Source: Hyperoodon ampullatus (lineage: Eukaryota > Chordata > Mammalia > Artiodactyla > Ziphiidae). Taken from it: 64,000 bases of DNA. Positions 1 to 9,722 of the stretch are shown here, one piece after another. Position 1 is the stretch's first letter. The number at the start of each line of letters is the position of its first letter. The translations under genes were made by a program, and so were the position numbers. The stretch is taken from NCBI GenBank assembly GCA_949752795.1, contig CATKHW010000565.1, positions 1 to 64,000 of the forward strand, given 5' to 3'. The notes under the pieces are model-generated. The model saw only the letters and a program-made list of their open reading frames with translations. It ran no database searches and was not told the DNA's origin.

Positions 1-630
1 GATTCCAGCTTACTTGTAAGTTTCTAAGGGTCAGGTCCTCTCCATTGTTGCTGGCCTAAGGCTTAGTTCACCATATAGCAATGTATATATTGACATATTT
101 TCCCCTCGACTTTCTGTGATTCCCTACATCTCACCTTTCTTTGCAGACAAGCCATTTGAAATACCCTTCACTTATTTCACAGCCAATAAGTCTTTGAAAT
201 AATGTGTATTTTTGAGAGAAATCTTCTTATATCATTAGGCAGAAAATCTGACCTGCCATAGTTTTCAAAACAGCATAATTTCACTCTTCTCAATGATTAA
301 TCTGTTGTATTACACAACCTTTGAGTATTTAGCTTTATCAATGACATGTACTTTACAAATGTTTTAGAGATCCTATCAGTCTTAGTAAACATCTTTGTTC
401 CTTGTTTCAGTTCCAGGTTTATGTATATTTTCTGCCTTGCCCCTGATTATTCCAACATCTGATGGATGGCCTTGGGAAACTAATTCTCATATTGATTGTT
501 TTTGCTGATTGTCTCCCCTTGTAGCTGATTTCTTCATTATTGTGTAAATTTAGATCATGAGCTCATGTTTAGCTATACAGCTGACATTGTAACAGGCTTA
601 AGTGTGAACGCTCGTAAGCTTCAGGAGAAA
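1..630. other. AT-rich unit segment of unknown origin (unit 1 example)
   Basis: The first ~630 bp of every unit is AT-rich, with no long reading frame on either strand and no family I recognise. It contains several acceptor-like pyrimidine/AG tracts (for example TTTCTTTGCAG near 137-147 and CCCCTTGTAG near 516-525), but I see no matching exon. It may be old transposon or intergenic/intronic sequence carried with the gene fragment. Its 3' part differs between unit classes (CTTAGTAAAC, CTTTGAAAAC or ATTAGTAAAC near S+380), which is useful for tracking copies. Confidence 0.6.
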
Positions 631-954
631 GTCGGCAAAGATTTATTTGTGTCCCTCCGATGAGTTGCCCGCAAGGACCCCATTTTTTAGAAGTGTTGGT
701 CCAATACTCCCTCTAGAGGCAGGGGATTCAGACAGGGCTGCTTTGCGGCCCCCGATCGTGGGCAGCGGCTGTGGTCGACCTGTGGTCAGGGCAGGAGCCT
801 CTCCGCGTTGGTCCCAGGGACCCATCTGCCTGCGAACTTCGGTCACCTGGCAGGAAGGTACGATGCCCAGTCCTATGGTTAGCTGTGCAGCGAGGTGTAC
901 TGCGAGGACACGTTCCACACACACTTCAACAAAGAGGGCTGCCTGAGTGGAAAG

Positions 955-1166
955 GTGAGTGTTTGGGAAGCTGTGCGGACAAAGAAGGCGCCCTTTGGCC
1001 TGGGCCAAAAGCTTGTGACACACACCTGGGCCCTCCGGCCTCTGAGGGCCCTGCCCTGGGCCCCCTGCTCCCCTGCCCTTTGTTCAGTCACAGCAGAGAT
1101 GGCCACACCCACTCCCTCAGTGAGGGCAGTGTTCCAACCTCCTTCAGCCCCGCCCCCTCTCCGCAG
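955..1166 (+). other. Retained intron of THOP1 remnant with canonical splice sites (unit 1)
   Basis: The 212-bp interval starts GTGAGT (955-960) directly after AAG and ends in a pyrimidine-rich tract and CCGCAG (1161-1166). The THOP1 reading frame is interrupted exactly here and resumes in phase 0. It is GC-rich, with a GC-box-like CCCCGCCCC in class A units (CCCCACCCC in class B). Functional splicing is not shown; only the sites are visible. Confidence 0.85.
1058..1073 (-). promoter_or_regulatory. CTCF-like core, candidate only (present in every complete unit)
   Basis: The minus strand reads AGCAGGGGGC, matching the core of the CTCF consensus, but the normally strong CC just before it is GG here. 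The site lies in the THOP1 intron and recurs with the unit period at about S+1057. Macrosatellites such as DXZ4 bind CTCF, which makes it worth scoring, but the flanking mismatch makes binding uncertain. Confidence 0.2.
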
Positions 1167-1236
1167 ATTACCATGGACTACCGATGCTGCATTCTGAGGC
1201 CAGGGCGTTCCAAGAATGCCAAGGGCAGACATGATG

Positions 1237-1555
1237 ACCTTCAATGATTTCCTCTTGTGTCAGTTTTGGTCAACTTTAGGAGCTAGGAAATGGTCCCCTT
1301 TACAGAAATGTTCAAATTTACTGGCATTTCATATATTCTCTGCTATAACATTGTCCTGATTCTTTCTGTATATTCTTTACATATGTTTATGTTTTCCTTA
1401 ATCAAAGTGTGTCTTTTAAATCTTTTCAAAGAATATTCTTTGGACTTACTAAATCACCTCAATTTTATACGTTTTCTGTTGTATTAAGTTCTGCTCATAT
1501 CTTTATTTATATTTTTTCTATGTTCTCAGGGTTTGTTGTTTTGATCATCTGATGT
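1237..1555 (-). mobile_element. Antisense LINE-1 ORF2 fragment (unit 1 example; repeated in each complete unit)
   Basis: Read on the minus strand, the segment follows mammalian L1 ORF2 between the endonuclease and reverse-transcriptase domains. The clearest block is FFEKI (minus strand of 1419-1433), the conserved motif of this linker. Further on, near 1240-1340, sequence corresponds to the L1 stretch encoding roughly 'ANKLDNLEEMDKFLE...LPKLTQEE'. It has many stops and indels, so it is an old, inactive copy truncated at both ends. It interrupts the last THOP1 exon around 1237-1241. The plus-strand 65-codon frame seen here in each unit is merely its antisense. Boundaries are approximate, especially the right one. 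Confidence 0.85.
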
Positions 1556-1582
1556 CAATTAAAACACTTGTTTATTCATTTT

Positions 1583-1588
1583 AATAAA
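1583..1588 (+). promoter_or_regulatory. AATAAA polyadenylation hexamer (unit 1; conserved in each complete unit)
   Basis: A perfect AATAAA lies ~340 bp downstream of the THOP1 remnant on the same strand, in TTTTAATAAATCTTT. A downstream GT-rich element is weak. It could end a transcript reading through a unit, but AT-rich DNA gives such hexamers by chance. Confidence 0.3.
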
Positions 1589-2175
1589 TCTTTTTACTTA
1601 TAAAGATTTGAACTTTTGAAGATTCCAGCTTACTTGTAAGTTTCTAAGGGTCAGGTCCTCTCCATTGTTGCTGGCCTAAGGCTTAGTTCACCATAGAGCA
1701 ATGTATATATTGACATATTTTCCCCTCGACTTTCTGTGATTCCCTACATCTCACCTTTCTTTGCAGACAAGCCATTTGAAATACCCTTCAGTTATTTCAC
1801 AGCCAATAAGTCTTTGAAATAATGTGTATTTTTGAGAGAAATCTTCTTATATCATTAGGCAGAAAATCTGACCTGCCATAGTTTTCAAAACAGCATAATT
1901 TCACTCTTCTCAATGATTAATCTGTTGTATTACACAACCTTTGAGTATTTAGCTTTATCAATGACATGTACTTTACAAATGTTTTAGAGATCCTACCAGT
2001 CTTTGAAAACATCCTTGTTCCTTGTTCCAGTTCCAGTTTTATGTATATATTCTGCCTTGCACCTGATTATTCCAACATCTGATGGGTGGCCTTGGGAAAC
2101 TAATTCTCATATTGATTGTTTTTGCTGATTGTCTCCCCTTGTAGCTGATTTCTTCATTATTGTGTAAATTTAGAT

Positions 2176-2203
2176 CATGAGCTCATGTTTAGCTAAACAG
2201 CTG
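2176..2203. promoter_or_regulatory. Chain of three perfect palindromes (unit 2 example)
   Basis: CATGAGCTCATG (2176-2187), GTTTAGCTAAAC (2187-2198) and CAGCTG (2198-2203, an E-box) run head to tail, sharing single bases. The cluster recurs at S+555 to S+582 in most class B units. Class A units 10, 14, 22 and 27 lose the E-box (AAACGGCTG); units 3 and 6 lose the middle palindrome (GTTCAGCTAAAC). Function is unknown. Confidence 0.5.
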
Positions 2204-2439
2204 ACATTGTAAAAGGCTTAAGTGTGAATGCTCGTAAGCTTCAGGAGAAAGTCGGCAAAGATTTTTTTGTGTCCCTCCGATGAGTTGCCCTCAAGGACCC
2301 CATTTTTTAGAAGTGTTGGTCCAATACTCCCTCTAGAGGCAGGGGATTCAGACAGGGCTGCTTTGCAACCCCCGATCTGGGGCAGCGGCTGTGGTCGACC
2401 TGTGGTCAGGGCAGGAGCCTCTCCGCGTTGGTCCCAGTG

Positions 2440-2860
2440 ACCCATCTGCCTGCGAACTTCGGTCACCTGGCAGGAAGGTACGATGCCCAGTCCTATGGTT
2501 AGCTGTGCAGCGAGGTGTACTGCGAGGACACGTTCCACACACACTTCAACAAAGAGGGCGGCCTGAGTGGAAATGTGAGTGTTTGGGAAGCTGTGCAGAC
2601 AAAGAAGGCGCCCTTTGGCCTGGGCCAAATGCTTGTGACACTCCCCTGGTCCTGCCGGGCTCTGAGGGCCCTGCCCTGGGCCCCCTGCTCCCCTGCCCTT
2701 TGTTCAGTCACAGCAGAGATGGCCACACCCACTCCCTCAGTGAGGGCAGTGTTCCAACCTCCTTCAGCCCCACCCCCTCTCCGCAGGTTACCATGGACTA
2801 CCGATGCTGCATTCTGAGGCCAGGGCGTTCCAAGAATGCCAAGGGCAGACATGATGACCT
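2440..2860 (+). pseudogene. THOP1: THOP1 fragment, class B example (donor -1 G to T)
   Basis: Representative of 33 class B copies. The exon-like part 2440-2574 has the same in-frame TAG (2500-2502) and the same loop substitutions as unit 1, with GGC (Gly) where unit 1 has TGC. The last exon codon is AAT, not AAG, so the donor reads AAT|GTGAGT (intron 2575-2786), weaker than the class A AAG|GTGAGT. The second exon begins GTTACCATGGAC (VTMDY), closer to functional THOP1 (VGMDY) than unit 1 (ITMDY). No functional product is expected. Confidence 0.88.
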
Positions 2861-3241
2861 TCAATGATTTCCTCTTGTGTCAGTTTTGGTCAACTTTAGG
2901 AGCTAGGAAATGGTCCCCTTTACAGAAATGTTCAAATTTACTGGCATTTCATATATTCTCTGCTATAACATTGTCCTGATTCTTTCTGTATATTCTTTAC
3001 ATATGTTTATGTTTTCCTTAATCAAAGTGTGTCTTTTAAATCTTTTCAAAGAATATTCTTTGGACTTACTAAATCACCTCAATTTTATACGTTTTCTGTT
3101 GTATTAAGTTCTGCTCATATCTTTATTTATATTTTTTTCTATGTTCTCAGGGTTTGTTGTTTTGATCATCTGATGTCAATTAAAACACTTGGTTATTCAT
3201 TTTAATAAATCTTTTTACTTAGAAAGATTTGAACTTTTGAA

Positions 3242-4862
3242 GATTCCAGCTTACTTGTAAGTTTCTAAGGGTCAGGTCCTCTCCATTGTTGCTGGCCTAA
3301 GGCTTAGTTCATCATAGAGCAATGTATATATTGACATATTTTCCCCTCGACTTTCTGTGATTCCCTACATCTCACCTTTCTTTGTAGACAAGCCATTTGA
3401 AATACCCTTAACTTATTTCACAGCCAATAAGTCTTTGAAATAATGTGTATTTTTGAGAGAAATCTTCTTATATCATTAGGCAGAAAATCTGACCTGCCAT
3501 AGTTTTCAAAACAGCATAATTTCACTCTTCTCAATGATTAATCTGTTGTATTACACAACCTTTGAGTATTTAGCTTTATCAATGACATGTACTTTACAAA
3601 TGTTTTAGAGATCCTACCAGTCTTTGAAAACATCCTTGTTCCTTGTTCCAGTTCCAGTTTTATGTATATATTCTGCCTTGCACCTGATTATTCCAACATC
3701 TGATGGGTGGCCTTGGGAAACTAATTCTCATATTGATTGTTTTTGCTGATTGTCTCCCCTTGTAGCTGATTTCTTCATTATTGTGTAAATTTAGATCATG
3801 AGCTCATGTTCAGCTAAACAGCTGACATTGTAAAAGGCTTAAGTGTGAACGCTCGTAAGCTTCAGGAGAAAGTCGGCAAAGATTTTTTTGTGTCCCTCCG
3901 ATGAGTTGCCCGCAAGGACCCCATTTTTTAGAAGTGTTGGTCCAATACTCCCTCTAGAGGCAGGGGATTCAGACAGGGCTGCTTTGCAACCCCCGATCTG
4001 GGGCAGCGGCTGTGGTCGACCTGTGGTCAGGGCAGGAGCCTCTCCGCCTTGGTCCCAGTGACCCATCTGCCTGCGAACTTCGGTCACCTGGCAGGAAGGT
4101 ACGATGCCCAGTCCTATGGTTAGCTGTGCAGCGAGGTGTACTGCGAGGACACGTTCCACACACACTTCAACAAAGAGGGCGGCCTGAGTGGAAATGTGAG
4201 TGTTTGGGAAGCTGTGCAGACAAAGAAGGCGCCCTTTGGCCTGGGCCAAATGCTTGTGACACTCCCCTGGTCCTGCCGGGCTCTGAGGGCCCTGCCCTGG
4301 GCCCCCTGCTCCCCTGCCCTTTGTTCAGTCACAGCAGAGATGGCCACACCCACTCCCTCAGTGAGGGCAGTGTTCCAACCTCCTTCAGCCCCACCCCCTC
4401 TCCGCAGGTTACCATGGACTACCGATGCTGCATTCTGAGGCCAGGGCGTTCCAAGAATGCCAAGGGCAGACATGATGACCTTCAATGATTTCCTCTTGTG
4501 TCAGTTTTGGTCAACTTTAGGAGCTAGGAAATGGTCCCCTTTACAGAAATGTTCAAATTTACTGGCATTTCATATATTCTCTGCTATAACATTGTCCTGA
4601 TTCTTTCTGTATATTCTTTACATATGTTTATGTTTTCCTTAATCAAAGTGTGTCTTTTAAATCTTTTCAAAGAATATTCTTTGGACTTCCTAAATCACCT
4701 CAATTTTATACGTTTTCTGTTGTATTAAGTTCTGCTCATATCTTTATTTATATTTTTTTCTATGTTCTCAGGGTTTGTTGTTTTGATCATCTGATGTCAA
4801 TTAAAACACTTGGTTATTCATTTTAATAAATCTTTTTACTTATAAAGATTTGAACTTTTGAA
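3242..4862 (+). repeat. Unit 3, class B, 1621 bp
   Basis: THOP1 remnant 4061-4481. Markers: CATCATAGAGC, TTTGTAGAC, CCCTTAACTT, GTTCAGCTAAAC, private CCGCCTTGG, and GGACTTCCTAAATC in the L1 part, shared only with unit 33. T7 run. Confidence 0.98.
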
Positions 4863-5609
4863 GATTCCAGCTTACTTGTAAGTTTCTAAGGGTCAGGTCC
4901 TCTCCATTGTTGCTGGCCTAAGGCTTAGTTCACCATATAGCAATGTATATATTGACATATTTTCCCCTCGACTTTCTGTGATTCCCTACATCTCACCTTT
5001 CTTTGCAGACAAGCCATTTGAAATACCCTTCACTTATTTCACAGCCAATAAGTCTTTGAAATAATGTGTATTTTTGAGAGAAATCTTCTTATATCATTAG
5101 GCAGAAAATCTGACCTGCCATAGTTTTCAAAACAGCATAATTTCACTCTTCTCAATGATTAATCTGTTGTATTACACAACCTTTGAGTATTTAGCTTTAT
5201 CAATGACATGTACTTTACAAATGTTTTAGAGATCCTACCAGTCTTTGAAAACATCCTTGTTCCTTGTTCCAGTTCCAGTTTTATGTATATATTCTGCCTT
5301 GCACCTGATTATTCCAACATCTGATGGGTGGCCTTGGGAAACTAATTCTCATATTGATTGTTTTTGCTGATTGTCTCCACTTGTAGCTGATTTCTTCATT
5401 ATTGTGTAAATTTAGATCATGAGCTCATGTTTAGCTAAACAGCTGACATTGTATCAGGCTTAAGTGTGAACGCTCGAAAGCTCCAGGAGAAAGTCGGCAA
5501 CGATATATTTGTGTCCCTCCGATGAGTTGCCCGCAAGGACCCCATTTTTTAGAAGTGTTGGTCCAATACTCCCTCTAGAGGCAGGGGATTCAGACAGGGC
5601 TGCTTTGCG

Positions 5610-5625
5610 GCCCCCGATCGGGGGC
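5610..5625. promoter_or_regulatory. 16-bp GC-rich perfect palindrome, class A specific
   Basis: GCCCCCGATCGGGGGC is a perfect inverted repeat with a central GATC. It recurs at the same unit offset in units 10 (15330-15345), 14 (21810-21825), 22 (34775-34790) and 27 (42877-42892). Unit 1 has one mismatch (GATCGTGGGC) and class B units read ACCCCCGATCTGGGGC. Role unknown. Confidence 0.6.
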
Positions 5626-5681
5626 AGCGGCTGTGGTCGACCTGTGGTCAGGGCAGGAGCCTCTCCGCATTGGTCCCAGGG

Positions 5682-6102
5682 ACCCATCTGCCTGCGAACT
5701 TCAGTCACCTGGCAGGAAGATACGATGCCCAGTCCTATGGTTAGCTGTGCAGCGAGGTGTACTGCGAGGACACGTTCCACACACACTTCAACAAAGAGGG
5801 CAGCCTGAGTGGAAAGGTGAGTGTTTGGGAAGCTGTGCGGACAAAGAAGGTGCCCTTTGGCCTGGGCCAAATGCTTGTGACACACCCCTGGGCCTGCTGG
5901 CCTCTGAGGGCCCTGCCCTGGGCCCCCTGCTCCCCTGCCCTTTGTTCAGTCACAGCAGAGATGGCCACACCCACTCCCTCAGTGAGGGCAGTGTTCCAAC
6001 CTCCTTCAGCCCCGCCCCCTCTCCGCAGGTTACCATGGACTACCGATGCTGCATTCTGAGGCCAGGGCGTTCCGAGAATGCCAAGGGCAGACATGATGAC
6101 CT
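5682..6102 (+). pseudogene. THOP1: THOP1 fragment, class A example with canonical donor
   Basis: Exon-like part 5682-5816 ends AAG before GTGAGT, which matches the splice consensus and the Lys codon at the equivalent THOP1 position (SGK here). Intron 5817-6028, second exon 6029 onward starting VTMDYRCCILRPGRS, with GAG (Glu) instead of AAG at the next codon as in functional THOP1 (GGSED). These features suggest class A is nearer the founding copy than class B. The in-frame TAG is at 5742-5744, so it is still a pseudogene. Confidence 0.88.
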
Positions 6103-6482
6103 TCAATGATTTCCTCTTGTGTCAGTTTTGGTCAACTTTAGGAGCTAGGAAATGGTCCCCTTTACAGAAATGTTCAAATTTACTGGCATTTCATATATTC
6201 TCTGCTATAACATTGTCCTGATTCTTTCTGTATATTCTTTACTTATGTTTTTGTTTTCCTTAATCAAAGTGTGTCTTTTAAATCTTTTCAAAGAATATTC
6301 TTTGGACTTACTAAATCACCTCAATTTTATACGTTTTCTGTTGTATTAAGTTCTGCTCATATCTTTATTTATATTTTTTCTATGTTCTCAGGGTTTGTTG
6401 TTTTGATCATCTGATGTCAATTAAAACACTTGGTTATTCATTTTAATAAATCTTTTTACTTATAAAGATTTGAACTTTTGAA

Positions 6483-8102
6483 GATTCCAGCTTACTTGTA
6501 AGTTTCTAAGGGTCAGGTCCTCTCCATTGTTGCTGGCCTAAGGCTTAGTTCACCATATAGCAATGTATATATTGACATATTTTCCCCTCGACTTTCTGTG
6601 ATTCCCTACATCTCACCTTTCTTTGCAGACAAGCCATTTGAAATACCCTTAACTTATTTCACAGCCAATAAGTCTTTGAAATAATGTGTATTTTTGAGAG
6701 AAATCTTCTTATATCATTAGGCAGAAAATCTGACCTGCCATAGTTTTCAAAACAGCATAATTTCACTCTTCTCAATGATTAATCTGTTGTATTACACAAC
6801 CTTTGAGTATTTAGCTTTATCAATGACATGTACTTTACAAATGTTTTAGAGATCCTACCAGTCTTTGAAAACATCCTTGTTCCTTGTTCCAGTTCCAGTT
6901 TTATGTATATATTCTGCCTTGCACCTGATTATTCCAACATCTGATGGGTGGCCTTGGGAAACTAATTCTCATATTGATTGTTTTTGCTGATTGTCTCCCC
7001 TTGTAGCTGATTTCTTCATTATTGTGTAAATTTAGATCATGAGCTCATGTTTAGCTAAACAGCTGACATTGTAAAAGGCTTAAGTGTGAACGCTCGTAAG
7101 CTTCAGGAGAAAGTCGGCAAAGATTTTTTTGTGTCCCTCCGATGAGTTGCCCGCAAGGACCCCATTTTTTAGAAGTGTTGGTCCAATACTCCCTCTAGAG
7201 GCAGGGGATTCAGACAGGGCTGCTTTGCAACCCCCGATCTGGGGCAGCGGCTGTGGTCGACCTGTGGTCAGGGCAGGAGCCTCTCCGCGTTGGTCCCAGT
7301 GACCCATCTGCCTGCGAACTTCGGTCACCTGGCAGGAAGGTACGATGCCCAGTCCTATGGTTAGCTGTGCAGCGAGGTGTACTGCGAGGACACGATCCAC
7401 ACACACTTCAACAAAGAGGGCGGCCTGAGTGGAAATGTGAGTGTTTGGGAAGCTGTGCGGAAAAAGAAGGCGCCCTTTGGCCTGGGCCAAATGCTTGTGA
7501 CACTCCCCTGGTCCTGCCGGGCTCTGAGGGCCCTGCCCTGGGCCCCCTGCTCCCCTGCCCTTGGTTCAGTCACAGCAGAGATGGCCACACCCACTCCCTC
7601 AGTGAGGGCAGTGTTCCAACCTCCTTCAGCCCCACCCCCTCTCCGCAGGTTACCATGGACTACCGATGCTGCATTCTGAGGCCAGGGCGTTCCAAGAATG
7701 CCAAGGGCAGACATGATGACCTTCAATGATTTCCTCTTGTGTCAGTTTTGGTCAACTTTAGGAGCTAGGAAATGGTCCCCTTTACAGAAATGTTCAAATT
7801 TACTGGCATTTCATATATTCGCTGCTATAACATTGTCCTGATTCTTTCTGTATATTCTTTACATATGTTTATGATTTCCTTAATCAAAGTGTGTCTTTTA
7901 AATCTTTTCAAAGAATATTCTTTGGACTTACTAAATCACCTCAATTTTATACGTTTTCTGTTGTATTCAGTTCTGCTCATATCTTTATTTATATTTTTTC
8001 TATGTTCTCAGGGTTTGTTGTTTTGATCATCTGATGTCAATTAAAACACTTGGTTATTCATTTTAATAAATCTTTTTACTTATAAAGATTTGAACTTTTG
8101 AA
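6483..8102 (+). repeat. Unit 5, class B, 1620 bp
   Basis: THOP1 remnant 7302-7722. Shares CACGATCCAC (Phe to Ile in the THOP1 frame), CCCTTGGTTC and ATGATTTCC with unit 11; private GCGGAAAAAG and ATATTCGCTGC. GTATTCAG variant in the L1 part, also in units 12, 13 and 16. Confidence 0.98.
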
Positions 8103-9722
8103 GATTCCAGCTTACTTGTAAGTTTCTAAGGGTCAGGTCCTCTCCATTGTTGCTGGCCTAAGGCTTAGTTCACCATAGAGCAATGTATATATTGACATAT
8201 TTTCCCCTCGACTTTCTGTGATTCCCTACATCTCACCTTTCTTTGCAGACAAGCCATTTGAAATACCCTTCAGTTATTTCACAGCCAATAAGTCTTTGAA
8301 ATAATGTGTATTTTTGAGAGAAATCTTCTTATATCATTAGGCAGAAAATCTGACCTGCCATAGTTTTCAAAACAGCATAATTTCACTCTTCTCAATGATT
8401 AATCTGTTGTATTACACAACCTTTGAGTATTTAGCTTTATCAATGACATGTACTTTACAAATGTTTTAGAGATCCTACCAGTCTTTGAAAACATCCTTGT
8501 TCCTTGTTCCAGTTCCAGTTTTATGTATATATTCTGCCTTGCACCTGATTATTCCAACATCTGATGGGTGGCCTTGGGAAACTAATTCTCATATTGATTG
8601 TTTTTGCTGATTGTCTCCCCTTGTAGCTGATTTCTTCATTATTGTGTAAATTTAGATCATGAGCTCATGTTCAGCTAAACAGCTGACATTGTAAAAGTCT
8701 TAATTGTGAACGCTCGTAAGCTTCAGGAGAAAGTCGGCAACGATTTATTTGTGTCCCTCCGATGAGTTGCCCGCAAGGACCCCATTTTTTAGAAGTGTTG
8801 GTCCAATACTCCCTCTAGAGGCAGGGGATTCAGACAGGGCTGCTTTGCAACCCCCGATCAGGGGCAGCGGCTGTGGTCGACCTGTGGTCAGGGCAGGAGC
8901 CTCTCCGCGTTGGTCCCAGTGACCCATCTGCCTGCGAACTTCGGTCACCTGGCAGGAAGGTACGATGCCCAGTCCTATGGTTAGCTGTGCAGCGAGGTGT
9001 ACTGCGAGGACACGTTCCACACACACTTCAACAAAGAGGGCGGCCTGAGTGGAAATGTGAGTGTTTGGGAAGCTGTGCAGACAAAGAAGGCGCCCTTTGG
9101 CCTGGGCCAAATGCTTGTGACACTCCCCTGGTCCTGCCGGGCTCTGAGGGCCCTGCCCTGGGCCCCCTGCTCCCCTGCCCTTTGTTCAGTCACAGCAGAG
9201 ATGGCCACACCCACTCCCTCAGTGAGGGCAGTGTTCCAACCTCCTTCAGCCCCACCCCCTCTCCGCAGGTTACCATGGACTACCGATGCTGCATTCTGAG
9301 GCCAGGGCGTTCCAAGAATGCCAAGGGCAGACATGATGACCTTCAATGATTTCCTCTTGTGTCAGTTTTGGTCAACTTTAGGAGCTAGGAAATGGTCCCC
9401 TTTACAGAAATGTTCAAATTTACTGGCATTTCATATATTCTCTGCTATAACATTGTCCTGATTCTTTCTGTATATTCTTTACATATGTTTATGTTTTCCT
9501 TAATCAAAGTGTGTCTTTTAAATCTTTTCAAAGAATATTCTTTGGACTTACTAAATCACCTCAATTTTATACGTTTTCTGTTGTATTAAGTTCTGCTCAT
9601 ATCTTTATTTATATTTTTTCTATGTTCTCAGGGTTTGTTGTTTTGATCATCTGATGTCAATTAAAACACTTGGTTATTCATTTTAATAAATCTTTTTACT
9701 TATAAAGATTTGAACTTTTGAA
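8103..9722 (+). repeat. Unit 6, class B, 1620 bp
   Basis: THOP1 remnant 8922-9342. Shares CCATAGAGC and CAGTTATTTC with unit 2 and GTTCAGCTAAAC with unit 3. Private: AAAAGTCTTAATTGTG, GGCAACGATTTATT and GATCAGGGG. Confidence 0.98.

Larger units (their letters stand above)
820..1240 (+). pseudogene. THOP1: THOP1 (thimet oligopeptidase) C-terminal fragment, two exons with intron, unit 1
   Basis: In frame 1 the segment 820-954 reads THLPANFGHLAGRYDAQSYG, stop, then LCSEVYCEDTFHTHFNKEG. This matches the flexible substrate-loop region of THOP1 ([20 protein letters not shown] in the functional enzyme, a cytosolic zinc M3 peptidase that cuts neuropeptides). After a GT-AG intron the frame resumes at 1167 with ITMDYRCCILRPGRS, matching MDYRSCILRPGGS. 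The DAQ, FHT and ILRPG residues favour THOP1 over its paralogue neurolysin. Lesions: TAG at 880-882 in place of the loop tyrosine (Tyr612 in rat numbering, from memory), Tyr609 to Ser, Gly604 to Arg, and the last exon cut off by L1. The HExxH zinc site exons are absent. It cannot make an enzyme; it is a genomic, not retroposed, duplicate because the intron is kept. Confidence 0.9.
1..1620 (+). repeat. Unit 1, class A-like hybrid, 1620 bp, most divergent copy
   Basis: THOP1 remnant 820-1240. It has the A-type donor (AAG|GTGAGT) and GCGGCCCCC context, but the L1 part is B-type (ACATATGTTTATG). Private changes include AAAAGCTTGTG and CACACCTGGGCC in the intron, GCAGATTACC at the acceptor exon start, GCTATACAGC in the palindrome cluster, and TTGTTTATTC near the poly(A) hexamer. 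Being the most diverged unit suggests it is closer to an array edge or is an older copy. Confidence 0.98.
1621..3241 (+). repeat. Unit 2, class B, 1621 bp
   Basis: THOP1 remnant 2440-2860. Carries CCATAGAGC and TTCAGTTATTT near its start, shared with unit 6, private GTGAATGCTCG and GCCCTCAAGG, T7 run and a TAGAAAG end as in unit 8. Confidence 0.98.
4863..6482 (+). repeat. Unit 4, class A with short A tract, 1620 bp
   Basis: THOP1 remnant 5682-6102. The start of the unit is B-like (CTTTGAAAAC, GATGGGTGG); A-specific variants begin near 5376 (CTCCACTTG) and run to ACTTATGTTTTTG near 6241. It shares CCGCATTGG and CCTGCTGGCCTC with unit 10. T6 run. Confidence 0.98.

Noticed and set aside
707..724. 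CTCF-like CCTCTAGAGGCAGG
   Set aside because: It resembles CCACTAGAGGGCAG but lacks one G in the core, so spacing is wrong; it is simply a 10-bp palindrome CCTCTAGAGG.
1098..1128. CCCTCAGTGAGGG inverted repeat as a terminator or RNA hairpin
   Set aside because: Arms of 6 bp with a 1-nt centre cannot form a normal RNA hairpin, and the host is eukaryotic.
879..1244. 121-codon minus-strand frame, and the 126-141-codon minus-strand frames over the GC-rich part
   Set aside because: They are antisense to the THOP1 remnant, overlap each other, resemble no family I know, and are kept open only because units are nearly identical.
771..1247. 158-codon plus-strand frame present in every complete unit
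   Set aside because: It begins at GTG, reads the THOP1 first exon in the wrong frame, runs through the intron and joins the true frame only in the second exon. Its conservation follows from repeat homogeneity.
1290..1487. 65-87-codon hydrophobic plus-strand frame resembling a membrane protein
   Set aside because: It is the antisense of the L1 ORF2 fragment; the Phe/Leu-rich look comes from T-rich sequence.
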